A model generated the notes under the pieces. The model was not told the DNA's origin, did not search any database, and saw only the letters and a list, made by a program, of their open reading frames with translations. Shown one piece after another: positions 12,916 to 25,419 of a stretch of 64,000 nucleotides of DNA. The stretch comes from Viscum album. Lineage: Eukaryota; Streptophyta; Magnoliopsida; Santalales; Viscaceae. The stretch spans positions 534,474,394 to 534,538,393 of the forward strand of contig OY728143.1 in NCBI GenBank assembly GCA_963277665.1, written 5' to 3'. Position 1 is the first letter of the stretch. Every line of letters begins with the position of its first letter. A program made the translations under genes and the position numbers.

Positions 12916-13319
12916 TCAAAATATGGTGGCTGATTTTTCTATGAGAACAGTTTCAAGGGAAAATATTGCTTCAAAGGTTCATAACACCTCCACAGTTGTA
13001 TTGTTGACTAAAATATCAATGAAATCATTTCTTACTTCTACTCATATATTTTGAGAATATTTTGAGTCTGAATTGGATATCTTTATAAAATACAACATCA
13101 ACTGTCAGGAAAGGGAGATCACTATTTACATCCCAAAGCATCCTCCAATGCATTACATGTGTAAAAATGAAGATGAATCTCCTTAAAAATCACCATATTA
13201 TGTGTGAATATTACATTAGTGAGAGAAATAATATCTTTCTCAAATTATTAAGGAAAGTGAAATGATCATTGTGGAAGACATGCCCATTGCGAGTGATTAC
13301 ACTCATGTATTCCCTGTAA

Positions 13320-13960
13320 AATTGACGTGTCTTCCACCCAATAGAGAGGATGAGTTCTCAGTTGATCTTATTCCATGATCTCATCCTATATCAAAGAATC
13401 CTTATATAATGGACATAATTCATCTAGAAAAACATATGAAAAAATTGAAGAGGAAACTTGAAGAGGATCTTATATTCTTGAGTACTTCACTATGGGGTGT
13501 ACCAGTCATCTTTTCCTATAATAATGATGAACCAATTCTCCTCAGCGTTGATTATCATGATATCAATAAAAAACTATAAAGAATATGTATCCCCTTCCTT
13601 CCATAGATAACTTATTTAATTATCTATGTGTGCCCAACTATTTATCTAAGGTGGAACTTCAGTCGGGATATCACCAGTTAAATGTGAAAAAATCCGATAT
13701 TCCCAAGAAAGCCTTTTGAATAATTTATTGGCACTATGATATAATAGTGATTCCCTTTATACTCAACAGTTCTCCCATAATATTCACGGACTTAGTGAGA
13801 AAATCTTTAAAAATTACCTTAACAAAATTTTAGTAGTTTTTATCGATGATATTCTAATATACTCTAAGAGAAAGGAGGAATATAAAGTGTATTGGAATAC
13901 AGTATTGTAGGATTTTTTGAAGGTATAAACTCAATGAAATGTATAATAAATGTGTGTTCT
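13320..13960 (+). pseudogene. Reverse transcriptase of gypsy I
   Basis: Clear RT blocks occur in order: LPPNREDEFSVDLIP, then SHPISKNPYIMD, LKRKLEEDLIFLSTSLWGVP, an SVDYHDINK block, PLPSIDNLFNYL, LSKVELQSGYHQL, and the catalytic block VFIDDILIYSK at about 13836-13868. The two catalytic aspartates of the F/YxDD box are preserved. These match plant chromovirus RT closely, with stops and one-base shifts between blocks. The frame is broken after DIPKKAF, where the TRYGHYEF part has decayed. Confidence 0.88.
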
Positions 13961-14004
13961 AAATGGTGGAAATATCAATCACATGGAACGATATTAACCA
14001 TAAT

Positions 14005-14005
14005 G

Positions 14006-14037
<32 letters not shown>

Positions 14038-14038
14038 T
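14005..14038. repeat. (TA)n(TG)n microsatellite
   Basis: About seven TA units are followed by about eight TG units. It lies inside gypsy I between the RT palm and the RNase H, just before VDPSKINEIKEW, the remnant of the VDPxKIxAIxxW connection motif. It therefore expanded in place within the coding region after the element died. Confidence 0.9.
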
Positions 14039-14039
14039 T

Positions 14040-14665
14040 GTGGACCCTTCCAAGATAAATGAAATCAAAGAGTGGACTAACCAATATCTGTAGCAGAGAC
14101 TTATAGCTTCCTTGAACTTGCATGGTATTACTGATGATTTTTGAAGAACATATCAAGATTTTAAGACCCAAGAACCAAGATAACAAATAAGGGTGTGAAG
14201 TTTCTCCAGAATCAGGAATGTTAGGAAAGCAATGAAGATCTTAAGAAGAGTCTCATAACTAAACTAGTACTCGCACTGCTGATAAGTGGAGAAATATTTC
14301 GGGTGTACAAAAAATGCTTCAAAGACAGGATTTGGATGTGTAATGAGGAAAAATTATAATGTGATATCCAATGCCTCAGGGAAATTGAAAATCCAAGATT
14401 AAACATGGACCATTCATGGTCTAGATTTATCGGCCTTGATCTTTGTATTGATAATATGAGGAAATTATCTTTATGGGGAGAAGTGTGAAATATATACGGG
14501 AGTGAAATTTCTAAAATATATATTCACAAATAAGGAACATAATATGCACTTATGAAGATGGATATAGCACATAAAGGATTAATAATACTCAATCCCTTAA
14601 AATCCTAGTTTGGAAAATATGATTAAAGATGCTCTAAGTAGAATGCATCCTACAACATTATGAAT
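14040..14665 (+). pseudogene. Connection and RNase H domain of gypsy I
   Basis: After the connection motif VDPSKINEIKEW, the frames give [72 protein letters not shown] and DALSRM. They line up with [30 protein letters not shown]...[48 protein letters not shown]...VADALSR. This is a textbook plant Ty3/gypsy RNase H with a few substitutions and stops. It is the best-preserved domain in the element. Confidence 0.88.
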
Positions 14666-14849
14666 GATGAGATTTGAGAATGATATATTATTATTATAAA
14701 TATAAATGATAGACATGGGAATCAATAAGAGAGGATCATCATCAAAAATTTCTCAAATAATTTCTCAACCATCCCTTATTAAGAAAATAAAGGATGCTCA
14801 ATGAAATAATATGTCTATTCTGAAGAAGGAGGATGGTATCATGAATAGA

Positions 14850-16190
14850 AACCCACTAAGGAGAAGATTGATGAGGATTGAGTCAGAAAATTTGGGTCAT
14901 TACTATGTGTACCATCCCATAAATAGATAAAAAATGCGATTTGGAATGATTCAAATATCTCTACCATGTCCATTCACCTAGGGAGAAAAATTATGTATCG
15001 AGATATCTGAGAGAACTTTTGGTGAGACAATATGAAAAAAGAAATCACTAAATGTAAATCAATGTTCCTTGAATATCAGTAAGTTAATTATGAAAGGAAA
15101 ATTACTAAAGCGCTAATTCCTAAATTATCTATAATGATATAGATTTTGTAAGGAAATAACACTATATGGGATATTGTTGATCGATATACAAAGACATCTC
15201 ACCTCATCCCAATTGGTGTGGAAATCACTGGATCAACTTGCATGAATATATATCCAAGAAGTTCATATAATGCATGGGGAACCACTTTTGATAGTTTATG
15301 ATCATAATCTATTATTCATCTCAATGTTTTGAAAAACTCTCTAATAAGATATAAGCACTGAGTTGAACATCAGTACAACATGTCATACTCAAAATGATTT
15401 CCAATATGAGCGAACAATTTATAAAGTAGATTACATTTTGAGCGCATGTTCTATAGATTTAATAGTAATATAGTACCAACATCACCCTCCATTTGAGTTA
15501 TAATACAAAATTAGTTTCTACTATAGCATATGAATGGATCCATATAAATCCCATTATGGGAAAATGTGAGAAACATGGTATGGATGGATGATATCAAAGA
15601 ATTTACAATTCTAAGAACAAAAATGGTCAAAGAAGTGATGGAGAAGGAGAAAACCCTTCTACATCACATAAAGTGAGCCCAAATAGAAAAAAATTTCAAT
15701 GCAGATAACTTTTGATGAAAACTGGAGATTACGATTGGAGACATGGTATTCCTCTGCATATTTCCATAGAAGATGATCCTGATATTTGGGAAAAAATGGA
15801 AGCTATGTATGACATTCATTGTCCCTGTATATTTTATTCATCATGTCATAACTATGCCATATCGAATAGAACTTCCACCAACCATATATGAAGTAAATTA
15901 AATATTCCATGTATCCCACATAATGAAGTACATATCAGATCCATCACATCTGTTGACATCATAGGTGGTACAGTTGGATAATGATATTTCTAACAAGGAG
16001 AAGTCAGTAAAGATCTTTTATCATAGAGACAACATTCTACATAACATGTCTACTCACATGGTCAAAGGTTTATGATGTAACTATATCTATGAATATGAAA
16101 CATGGATACTGGAGGAAGTAAGGATGGAAAATTACACAAACCTATTTTTATCTTAGAATGTAAAACAAAATTTCAAGGGAGAAATTTCAT
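14850..16190 (+). pseudogene. Integrase with chromodomain-like C-terminus of gypsy I
   Basis: Readable blocks in order are: the zinc-binding region with a degraded CxxC; IWDIVDRYTKTSHLIPI at about 15165-15215 (equivalent to IWVIVDRLTKSAHFIPI of the catalytic core); a QNDFQYERTI run (equivalent to HPQTDGQSERTI); GDMVFLCIS (GPY/F domain); VITMPYRIELPPTIYEV; HVSHIMKYISDPSHL; and YEYETWILEEVRMENYTNLF, equivalent to VEEATWExEEDMRxKYPxLF, the chromodomain-type end. Chromodomains of this kind can steer insertion toward heterochromatin. Multiple stops show it is dead. Confidence 0.85.
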
Positions 16191-16202
16191 AAGGGGGAAG
16201 AT
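16191..16202 (+). other. Polypurine tract of gypsy I
   Basis: AAGGGGGAAGAT lies directly before the right LTR, which opens TGTAATGACCCGG. It primes second-strand synthesis in an active element and fixes the LTR boundary at 16203. Confidence 0.85.
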
Positions 16203-19200
16203 TGTAATGACCCGGAATTATATAAATGGAAATTATTCAATTATAATTATTTGATATAGTATAATCTCATAAAATCACATTAAAAAGACAATAAAACTCT
16301 TGAAAATATTAATTAATTAAAATGTCATTTCGAATACTGAAAGAACATACAAAAAAGGAATAATAACGTGACCATTGGAATAGTCACATGACCATACTGA
16401 ATTGTAAACATGATAATTGAATAGTAACCTCACCAATAGAAGTATAAATACTATTTTTCCTACTTATAAGTGACAATATGATATAATTATATCATATTAT
16501 ATGTAAAAAAACATTTTCAAAAATTATTAACTATGTTTTGGTAATTTTTTAATTCATAAATAAATAATTACAATTTTTGGACTAATATAATAATAGAAAT
16601 GAAAATTTCATTCCATAATATTCAATAATAGATAAGTATTCAGACTACTTATAATTATAAGCTAATATTGTGTGGCCTTCTTTTATTTTACATACTGATA
16701 TAAAATCTGTTGTAATTTCAAAATATGTATTTTTCGAGTGAATTATGTTTTCAAATAAAAATTAAATCATTAATATTTAGCAGATTATTTTTATAAATTA
16801 TTGTCAATTTTTTAATTCTACCAATCCAAAAAGTACTTGGATTAATTATTATGATTTTTTTGGATATATAGTAATTTTTTTGAACAGTAAAATATGATAT
16901 TTTAGGGTATATACATTATCAGTTTAATAAACTATTCCTTATGTCAAGGATGATGTAAGAAAAAATTTATTAATGTAACATTATATAATTACTATATTTG
17001 TTCTCAAGAATCAATAAAAAATCCTTTCTGGAGCTTAAAATAAACTAATGAATGAAACAATGAGAATACACCCATCCCCTCCACAATAAATACCACACCT
17101 CACCTCCTCCTCTCCCCAAACCTATCATGCCTTGAGCCATTTCCATAAACTATAGAAATATACTAACAATCCCCCCATGTCATAATGCCACTGGTTTAAA
17201 TGAAATTCGAAAAATAATCCTCCATGGAGGTTCCCAAGAAGAAGGAATCAAGAGGTAATCCCCTCTTCCTTTTCTGTTAATTACATTTCAGGTTCCATTA
17301 TTTTATTTTTATCACATCTACTTACCCTTCTCCATGTGGGATGAAAACAATAGCATCATAAATATAATAGAATTTTTACATGTTTATCGATTAATTCCAT
17401 ATAAAATCTCTTTTCCTCTATCTTTTATTTTACGAATGAATACATTGTCCCTGAGGTGACGATCTACAACCTTCGTCGATGACGTTCTTTCATCATTAAA
17501 TTCCACCTTGATGGATGGGCATGAAACAATTTTTATAGTTTAATGAATTATAATATATGTATAATGGTGTATTTAATGTATTAGAATCCTTCTTTACACA
17601 TGACATAGATTTATTAAATAAAATTAGTTCATTCTGATCATAACCCTCCAAAATAAACCCAAACGATTATCATTAACTATTTATATAATAATTCATAACC
17701 ACCTGATAAAACCAAATATATATAAGACCAATTTTACCTCATTAACATAATTAATAACATATAAGTGCAATTATGGATAATTAACCCCACAATATATGAT
17801 CTGTCTTACATTTATTCAAGTAAAACATTCATGAAGACCTATGAAACTAATGCACTAAAATTAAGAAATTGAATATCATAGCCAAAAAAATACATGAATG
17901 AACATATTAATGATATAATAAAGAAAATTATTGTGTAATTATTAATTATATAATATAATTATATTATACATGACTTTATGATCAAGTGATGAACAACTTC
18001 GATGTTAAGGTAAGGGAATTTTTACAATCCTCTATTATTCCTTCGGGTCATTCTATCTCTCTTAATATCGAAATAAAATACAATTTATTTTATACATAAA
18101 TTTTCAAAATGATTTTTAAAATTGAAAAAATCATTTATCAATATAAATTCAATCTTATTTTATATGGATATAATTTTTTTTATGTGGTTCCATAGTCAAC
18201 TCTTCCTGATAAGAAATCTCTATTTAATGTAACTTCTCAAATTCTTACCCCATTTCAATATCACTCTATAATTTGTTTTGAGTGACAATTATTTTAATAA
18301 AATCACTCATTTTTAAATAACAACATCACTTCTACATTTCTGGTTTCATATATAATGTTACTCCCCATTTTCTTATAAAAATTCCCTTTATTATTTTTTA
18401 TTAAACCATAATATAGGTTTTTATTTTTGATGTTTCTTAAATACAATTTTTACATGCATTAACTCATGTGTGACATCAATTTTCCTGATCTATGATTATA
18501 TTCCAATATGAATTCCAATGTATGATTTAAATCCTTCCCTTCATAGACTCCATTTTTTATTTTCGTTATATTATACCGTTTGACAAGATTATGATACCCA
18601 ACTCTTACTATGGGTAACCCTTATTCTTATTTTTTATTGTATGTGTATGATTCATTATGTGGATAACATATTCATGAACATTTTATAATATTTTTACCAA
18701 CATATCTCTATAATTTATTGTGTAATAGTTAGTCTCATGAGTCATTATTTACAACATTCTTGATCATTAAAATTGACTCATGATCCATATGCAATGGTCT
18801 TTGTGGATATCCTTGACTCGTGCACCTCTATGTGAAACAACTTGAGTTGGGATTTAGTCATGATTAATGATGTTCCCAAATTACTATGATTCAATGATGA
18901 TATGATCCCATGTTATGATTCATTATATTTAACCAGGTTCCATTCCTTATTATATCATTATGTTATTCCTTATAACCCATGTGATAAATTTAATCTTATA
19001 TTTATTCTCTTACTTGGATTTCAGCTCATCCCTTTGTTCATTTTATCCCGAAGTATCAAAGGGATTTTGGAGATCTTTTTCAAGAATATGTGAATGATGT
19101 TTATATTTTTGATTCATTATGTTTAGTTGTGTACCAAATCTCCAAGACATTAGACATTAGAATCCATGGATTCTAATTTTATGTTTAATTATACATAAAA

Positions 19201-19240
19201 TAAGGTAATGATATTTGTAAAGTATTGGGACTCTATAAGG
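16203..19240 (+). repeat. Right (3') LTR of gypsy I
   Basis: The LTR begins TGTAATGACCCGG right after the polypurine tract. The end is estimated from where the left LTR meets its primer-binding site, near TATTGGGACTCTATA at 19225-19240. Length is about 3.0 kb, long but usual for Tekay/Del-type elements. It carries a minisatellite at 16357-16442 and a C-rich block at 17069-17120 that matches the left LTR. It abuts the left LTR of gypsy IV, and the exact seam is uncertain. Confidence 0.75.
16357..16442 (+). repeat. 21-bp minisatellite in the gypsy I LTR
   Basis: Four diverged units of 20-22 bp follow each other, each of the form GAATAGTAACATGACCATTG. It sits about 150 bp inside the LTR, in the U3 region where enhancer repeats are often found. 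Similar units occur on the other strand in the gypsy IV LTR at 19885-20025. Confidence 0.6.
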
Positions 19241-20401
19241 ATTTATCATTACATAAAAATCTCATATGTTTTATGATTAAAATATAACAGTGATCCATTC
19301 CATGATACAATGGTTTATTATCTATGATATTTTATTCTCAAACATCTCTTTTACATACTAAAATGGAAACATTATTTAATTATATCTTTTCTATCCACTT
19401 AGTTTTCATAATAATATCATTAGTAAAAATAATAAATGGAGTGTACACTAAAATGAAATTAATGAGGTAAAATCTCAACAATGGTTGGTATAAGTAGGGG
19501 TAAATAAAGGATATGAATCAAAAGCACACGGGTGATAATAGTCAAGGAATAGGCATAGGAACTTCATTATAACAATTAGGGAAACATATAATAATGGCAT
19601 GAATGTGGAGTATCCATAAAATGAAATATAATATCCTAGATGTCAAATACCAAACATATCTATGAAGAAATTTATCATCATTTTCATGTATAAAAAATTT
19701 TCATTAATCAATATTTTCAATGAAAAAATTGTCATTTTAATCAAATAAATTAAAAAATTGTATATTAATAATGATCATATGTTTTAATTGAGTTTCTTAA
19801 TCATGATACTTATTTGGTTCATTATAATTTATATATTTAAGAAAATTTACCATCATAAATATTTTTATATCAAAATTTATTATTTTGAGGTAAAATTACT
19901 TTTCCAACATTCATGTAATTATTCCCAACAGTCTATTTACTATTTCAAAGTTCATGTTATTATTACAATGCTTACATTAGTATTCCAATGATCACATTAC
20001 AATTCAAGGAGTCACATTACCTAATATATATATATATATATATGATGTTTTTATTTCATTAAATATTCCATATTATTCCTCACATGGTTATATATTTTAA
20101 TTTCCAAAGATGCTTCATTATTTAATAATTTTTTTCTTCTTTATTATAGTATTGACAATGGGGTTGATTAACCTCTATGAATCATGTTATTCATCATTTT
20201 CTATTTTAGATTTTATATATTATATTTTTTTCAAATTATTATGTTTGATTTGTAATTGGATTTGTATCAGATTAATATAATAATCATTACATTTGATAAA
20301 AAATAGATTCTTTATATTATTGTGTGTATATAATAATATATAATATAATAAAAATAAATTTATTAAATGTAAAAATTACTAATAATCATTTTCTTGTAAC
20401 A
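19241..20401 (-). repeat. 3' LTR of gypsy IV
   Basis: The inner edge at 20401 is defined by the polypurine tract on the minus strand followed by TGTTACAAG. It matches the right-hand copy at about 25420-26700 over its inner part. It contains a minisatellite at 19885-20025 and a TA run at 20025-20044. The outer edge lies close to the end of the gypsy I right LTR and is uncertain. Confidence 0.65.
19885..20025 (-). repeat. 20-24-bp minisatellite in the gypsy IV LTR
   Basis: About six degenerate units of the form ATTCCAATGATCACATTACA can be read. The reverse complement resembles the units in the gypsy I LTR at 16357-16442, which points to a shared LTR sub-repeat in related families. Confidence 0.5.
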
Positions 20402-20416
20402 TTATTCCCCCTTTTG
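20402..20416 (-). other. Polypurine tract of gypsy IV
   Basis: On the minus strand the sequence reads CAAAAGGGGGAATAA directly before TGTTACAAG, the LTR start. The purine run and its placement are typical. Confidence 0.75.
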
Positions 20417-20639
20417 ATAATTCATCCCAAAAATTTCAAATCATATTCTCAATAAGAATATGTGAGGGTATATCTATTTCATTTTTTCCTCTTGTTCCCA
20501 TTCCAACACTTCATACTTATTGTTCCTTCACAACACTTTGATAATGTATGTAAAATTTTGTCATAAAAAATAGTCTTTATGGTCAAAGATCATAGAAAAA
20601 TGATCCTCATAGGAGATTTCATTCACTAGTTGTAACACC

Positions 20640-21870
20640 ACCGAATTTAATGCATTTTAAAGGTCATGTTTGTAAATTCTTAGGAGAGATCTGTAGAACA
20701 TGTCACGGTCTTTAGGTATATTTTGTGGAAGTTCTAGAAGATAGGCCTCTGCTCTTATGTGATAAAGGATATCAAAGGGGCCTTTGTACCATGAGATGTG
20801 TTATCCCTTCCTTCCAAACTACATGACACTCTTCCATGGTGATACTTGAAGGAAATTATTTCCTCACATATTGATCTTCCTGACTATTTGATAATTATCA
20901 ACATAAATTTTTTTCCAACTCAGATCATCTTCAATTTTCTATTGGATAGCTTGAAACATCCCTTTCATCTCTTACACTAGATCAATTCAACGTATCTTTG
21001 ATTCTCTAAAATCTTCATATGAATTAGGATATATACATTTCTTACAATATAGAGATTCATATTGAGACATCTGAATGCTTATGTGGAATCTATTTTTGAA
21101 TGAGAACCCAACTAATGGGAGTTTATGATCCCATCACTAATTATGTTCCATTGAGAATTTTCATAGAATATCATTATGAATTTGTATATTCCTTTCATAT
21201 TTTCTATTATATTGGGGGTGATTGGATGTACAACAATTCAATTTGGTATTCAAAGCATGCTGAATAATTCACATGAATTTAGATCTGAACTGTTATTCTT
21301 ATTAAAAAAATAATCAAAATTGGACCCCCTCCCCTCCACCATGTGGTCACACCACATCCTTTACATATATCAAAGATATTGGTTCAAGAGTTTCATCTTC
21401 TCAAATAATAATGAATTGGTCTATATTTGTGAGTCAATCAACCATAACCCATATTACATTATTTCCATTAGATGTCTTCAGAAGACCGATGATCGAGTAT
21501 ATGGAAATGTTCTCCCATTTACTTGTAAATACGGGAAATAGTTATACCTTCCCATATTTTTAGCATAATTTACTTACTAACATACAACATACTTCATTGT
21601 GTACCTGGAAATAAACATATTCATGTCGGCCCACCAATGTTTTTTCAAATATCACAGTACATCTTGATATATATAAGATGGATTGATAATTATGAGATGT
21701 GATCGTTGTCTAATACAACTATATTTATCTTCGGTTGTGTAGGAATAAGAATACAATTTCAAAATCAATTTATCACATCTTCATAAATGGGGGACTGATG
21801 AAGATTTCATTACTTTATTTCATTCCTACTATTAAGAATATCTAAATCATCCCTTTATGCCTCCATAATA
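20640..21870 (-). pseudogene. Integrase of gypsy IV
   Basis: On the minus strand NNVIWVMVD near 21450 is followed by LTNI, then ETLEPISLIYVKDVV. Together they match HDSIWVIVDRLTKSAHFLPV...LAELYVKEIV of the integrase core. Nearer the 3' end, LQVSPWKSVM (20810-20845) and FGRKG, then WYKGP, match LKVSPWKGVMRFGRKGKLSPRYVGPFEI of the GPY/F domain. The order and spacing are normal for Ty3/gypsy. The chromodomain end was not recognised. Stops and frameshifts are frequent. Confidence 0.8.
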
Positions 21871-22138
21871 TTCTCTTGGAGAAATGGTTGTGTAATAATT
21901 TTACAAAGGAAGGATTTATTACGTTAAATTATGAATTAAAAAAACCATTTTATATCCATAATGATGTGTCCTTAAGCATTCAGTATCATGGATATAATAG
22001 TAGGTTCATTTCTATGGAGTGCATCAGCTGCCTTATCTTCCTTTTCATGTTGGTTGTGAATATAGATATAATTGTCATTGATGCACTCTATCCATCTTAC
22101 TTGATGCATGGATTGATAATTCAATGATAATATAATAA

Positions 22139-22321
22139 TTACAATCTTTTGATCATTATATATATTTGACTAATCACCATAGAAGGAGTGTCACCAAATA
22201 TCATTGAAAAGATCACATCTATTAACACCAGATCATGAACCATGTATTTATTCTCATGGAACGTCATTTGTCTCAAGGTATAGGCTATCACTTTATAATA
22301 ATTATTGAGTACACAACCCAA
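22139..22321 (-). pseudogene. RNase H remnant of gypsy IV
   Basis: A 60-codon open frame reads MGCVLNNYYKVIAYTLRQM then TFHENKYMVHDLVLIDVIF. It matches [41 protein letters not shown] of plant Ty3/gypsy RNase H. The segment is in one frame, but its start and end are only chance stops, not a real gene boundary. The sequence beyond it has lost the WRHYLYG part. Confidence 0.85.
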
Positions 22322-22599
22322 AAAATTCTTTAATTCAATTCATTTTACCACAAATACTTCTCTTAATATTGTAAGATTGATTACAAGCACAGTGATTGAC
22401 CACAACAGCATCTCCATAAATCCTTCTTCCCATTCTTATATCCATATAGATATTCCCCCTTCTATATTAACATAGTTATTGGGATAAACTATAGTGGTAA
22501 ATCTCTAAAATTAGTTAGTAGTACCCATATAATACAAGAAACAACAGGATTATATGACAATAATGGTTCTACAAGATTAATAAATTTCTTATTTAATTA

Positions 22600-23130
22600 T
22601 CCAAAAAAATTCCCTTGCCTCTAATCACTTGCCTGAATAATGGGAACTTCTTCATTAAAAAGTATAAATTTCTAAACATGGGTGTAAATTTTCTCCTTCA
22701 TATTGTTCCAAGAACAATATATAAATGCAAATCATGATCCTTTTTACAATTTAATTATATGAGAATATTGATGATAAAGACTAAAACAAATTTCAACACA
22801 ATCCATACATAATATATTAATAAAATACATGAATATTATATATTAATTAGAAACATTTAATTGTGTCATTAAGAACACATAGTGTCCATAAAAGTTACCA
22901 AATCATGTCTTCTGTATATCATCCTTCTTCAACATCATTTGATGGTATCAAAAAAGAAGATCCACCCTTTAAAAAAACTAATCCCCTTGATGTTAATAAA
23001 ATAAGTCATCAATACATGGCATATGGAACTTCTTCATTATATTTATCATTTTGTGAAATCAATAATCAATACACAACCACATTGATCCATTATTTTTTTT
23101 GAAAAATATTACTAGTGTGCCCCTTGGTGA
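22600..23130 (-). pseudogene. Reverse transcriptase remnant of gypsy IV
   Basis: The minus-strand frames give NNGSMWLCIDY near 23090, then MPCIDDLFY, HQGD, RVDL, VEEG and TEDMIW. They match [64 protein letters not shown]. A later run HEGENLHPCLEIYTF fits HEEHLRIVLQxLRxxxLYAKFSKCEF. The YxDD box between them could not be read. Short plus-strand frames in this area are shadows of it. Confidence 0.75.
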
Positions 23131-24289
23131 TTTACTAGGGAATACGAAACAATGGTCTAAATGATGTTACAACTACTTCATTAACTTTTAGTTTTTAATT
23201 ACGGATATCCTATATGGGAATTTTGAGATAGTAGTGGCATTGGGTATAAGTTATAATGAAAACTATAACACATGATCATGGTGAAGTCCAAGTAACTATT
23301 TGTGAAATATGTCACTACATTCCCCCATAATGGTAGTTCCCTCAAGGATGGTGCTTTGATTGAACTAAATATTTTAGGTATGGTATTGTTCTTTATATGG
23401 TATTATCACCCACATCATCATGGTATTTTCTAACGATGGTTCTTGATATTCCAAAAATTTATAAAGGATCCTGGGGTGGTTCTTAAAATTGAATGATAAT
23501 TATTTTTTCTAATAGTTGATGTGCACTCTATATAATTAGATCTAATCTACTACTACTATAGCATCATATCCCACCATGGGAAGTATTATATGATTCTACA
23601 TAATAATACATTCACATGTACAAATAGGATAATATTTCAACATATGGCATGTATTGATCACACCACTGTGTCTTTCAATATATATCTCAGCTCCATTGTT
23701 TTCAGGATATGATATCAATGTTCTAGAATGATCAAATTATATAATTGAAATAATAGAACTAGAATCAAATAAAAATCACTCCACTCTTGACTGAATTAGA
23801 TATTTTCCCTATTTGAATTCATCATCATGATCCACCTCATTAGTGGTGATGGAATAATCATTACCGTTCTCCTTAGGTTTCTTGTGTTTATTAACGATGA
23901 TTACCCTCCAGGACACTTGGATTATTTCAGTTTCTTATATAGTTTAATTTCAACCTATAATTGATGAATTGAACCTTGGGTGGTTTTCTACATTCCTCTA
24001 TCAAATTGGACTGCTTCATCATGTGCCTATGAAATTAATTAAATTAGGTCCTTTTACTCACCATTTTAGTATATCCAAGTTCTTATAAGGAAATTAACTT
24101 AAATCATGTTCACATATTCATAACATTTAGTTTTTTAAACTGTCATTCATCCTTTTTCATTAGATCACCAATTTTGAATCTTGGTATTAAATTTCTCATC
24201 TATATAGACACTGGACCAATATCTAAACTATATAAATAATTTGAGATAAAATAAAAAACCATCTTCATAATTCCAAATTTCATAGATAG

Positions 24290-24860
24290 ATAAATATTTT
24301 AAGAGAGAAGTTTTTAACAAATTGATGAATCAATTAATTTTATATATTTCATGAGAAAAAATCGATGTCTCATATTGAAATCCCCTTAAATAATTACTGT
24401 TAAAAAGATACATATTATCCATCATTTTTCTGATACTATATTAATTCTCTCTCCATATTTGTTCGAATAGTTTGATGGACGTTTTTTGTTAAGGAATAAT
24501 TTCTTAATTTCATCCCTCTCCATTTCTTCAATTTCATTTTTCAAGTTATTAATCATTATCCATTCCTACCATTGATCACATTCTCCATCTAAATGGTATA
24601 GGTCTAAAGTAGTCTTCTCTTTCTCAGAACAATATAGAGGATAAAATATCATTTCTATTGAATTGAAACATTATTCCAAAATAATTGGATCTGATGATCT
24701 ACTAAACATCAGCAGTAATTTTTGGATAAAGGATTCAATATCATGTTTATATATCTTAGGTGAATTAAATCATTCTATATCATTGAGGATATTTTTTATA
24801 GCCTAAGAAAACAAATAAATATTCTTATCATTGGTTTTATCTCCACCTACAATTTCATTA
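24290..24860 (-). pseudogene. gag remnant of gypsy IV
   Basis: On the minus strand the run TTLDLYHLDGECDQW resembles the capsid block KVxLAxxxLxGxAxxWW, followed about 25 residues on by EIEEMERDEIKKLF. It sits between the PBS side and the RT, as gag should. No zinc knuckle was recognised, and the stretch 23130-24290, where protease is expected, is too decayed to read. Confidence 0.5.
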
Positions 24861-25407
24861 GGAGCATAATTTTGGAAATCATTTCATTTTCCTTTACATG
24901 GTTTGTTGTAATATTTTCCCCTTGTTGCCACAATTTTGTAATATACTTAAATTTTTAGAATAATTCAGAAATCTTTAATAAATAATTTATTCTTTCTCAC
25001 AGTTAAATAAATATTTATATTATATAGTATCCCTGTAAATATCGTTATCTATAAATGATACTTCAAGGATCATGTATATTGATATTTTTTCAACTATTAA
25101 TAGTAATAACAACATTATCTATATAAACTTTATATTTGTTTATAATTGACTTTCTGATTTACCAAAGAACATCAACAAATTCCTGAAAAATTATAGCTCA
25201 ATATAGAATTATTGTGCCCTTCCCCCCCAGTACACTGTATCCCTATGTCACATCACATTTTATTATCAACAATTTTATTTCATTTCTCAGAAACCAAACA
25301 CTCTTGTGCTTTTCCCAAACATATTATGTGTATCTATACTTAGACGTATCCTTATGTTTTTTCACTAATCTCATATAATGGTAGTTCTGAAATTTAATAA
25401 ACCATAC

Positions 25408-25418
25408 TCTAATACCAA
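25408..25418 (-). other. Primer-binding site of gypsy IV
   Basis: On the minus strand the sequence is TGGTATTAGAG, one change from TGGTATCAGAG. It lies just inside the right-hand LTR copy and fixes the orientation of the element. Confidence 0.75.
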
Positions 25419-25419
25419 C

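Larger units (their letters stand above)
9170..19240 (+). mobile_element. Ty3/gypsy element I, chromovirus type, nearly complete
   Basis: The order is left LTR, PBS, gag, protease, RT, RNase H, integrase, chromodomain-like tail, PPT and right LTR, all on the plus strand. This order and the VEEATWE-like end point to plant chromoviruses, probably the Tekay/Del group; the clade is inferred from residue patterns only. The LTRs align in order over about 2 kb but are heavily diverged, so the insertion is old. All coding parts contain stops and frameshifts. The left LTR lacks roughly its first 0.8 kb. Confidence 0.85.

Noticed and set aside
20025..20044. AT dinucleotide runs (also 28318-28338, 51384-51407, 56775-56850, 63740-63770) as possible origins or regulatory sites
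   Set aside because: Simple AT repeats are common in this base composition and have no associated motif.
22863..23102. 79-codon plus-strand open frame
   Set aside because: The minus strand of the same interval encodes the reverse transcriptase blocks of gypsy IV, so this is a shadow.
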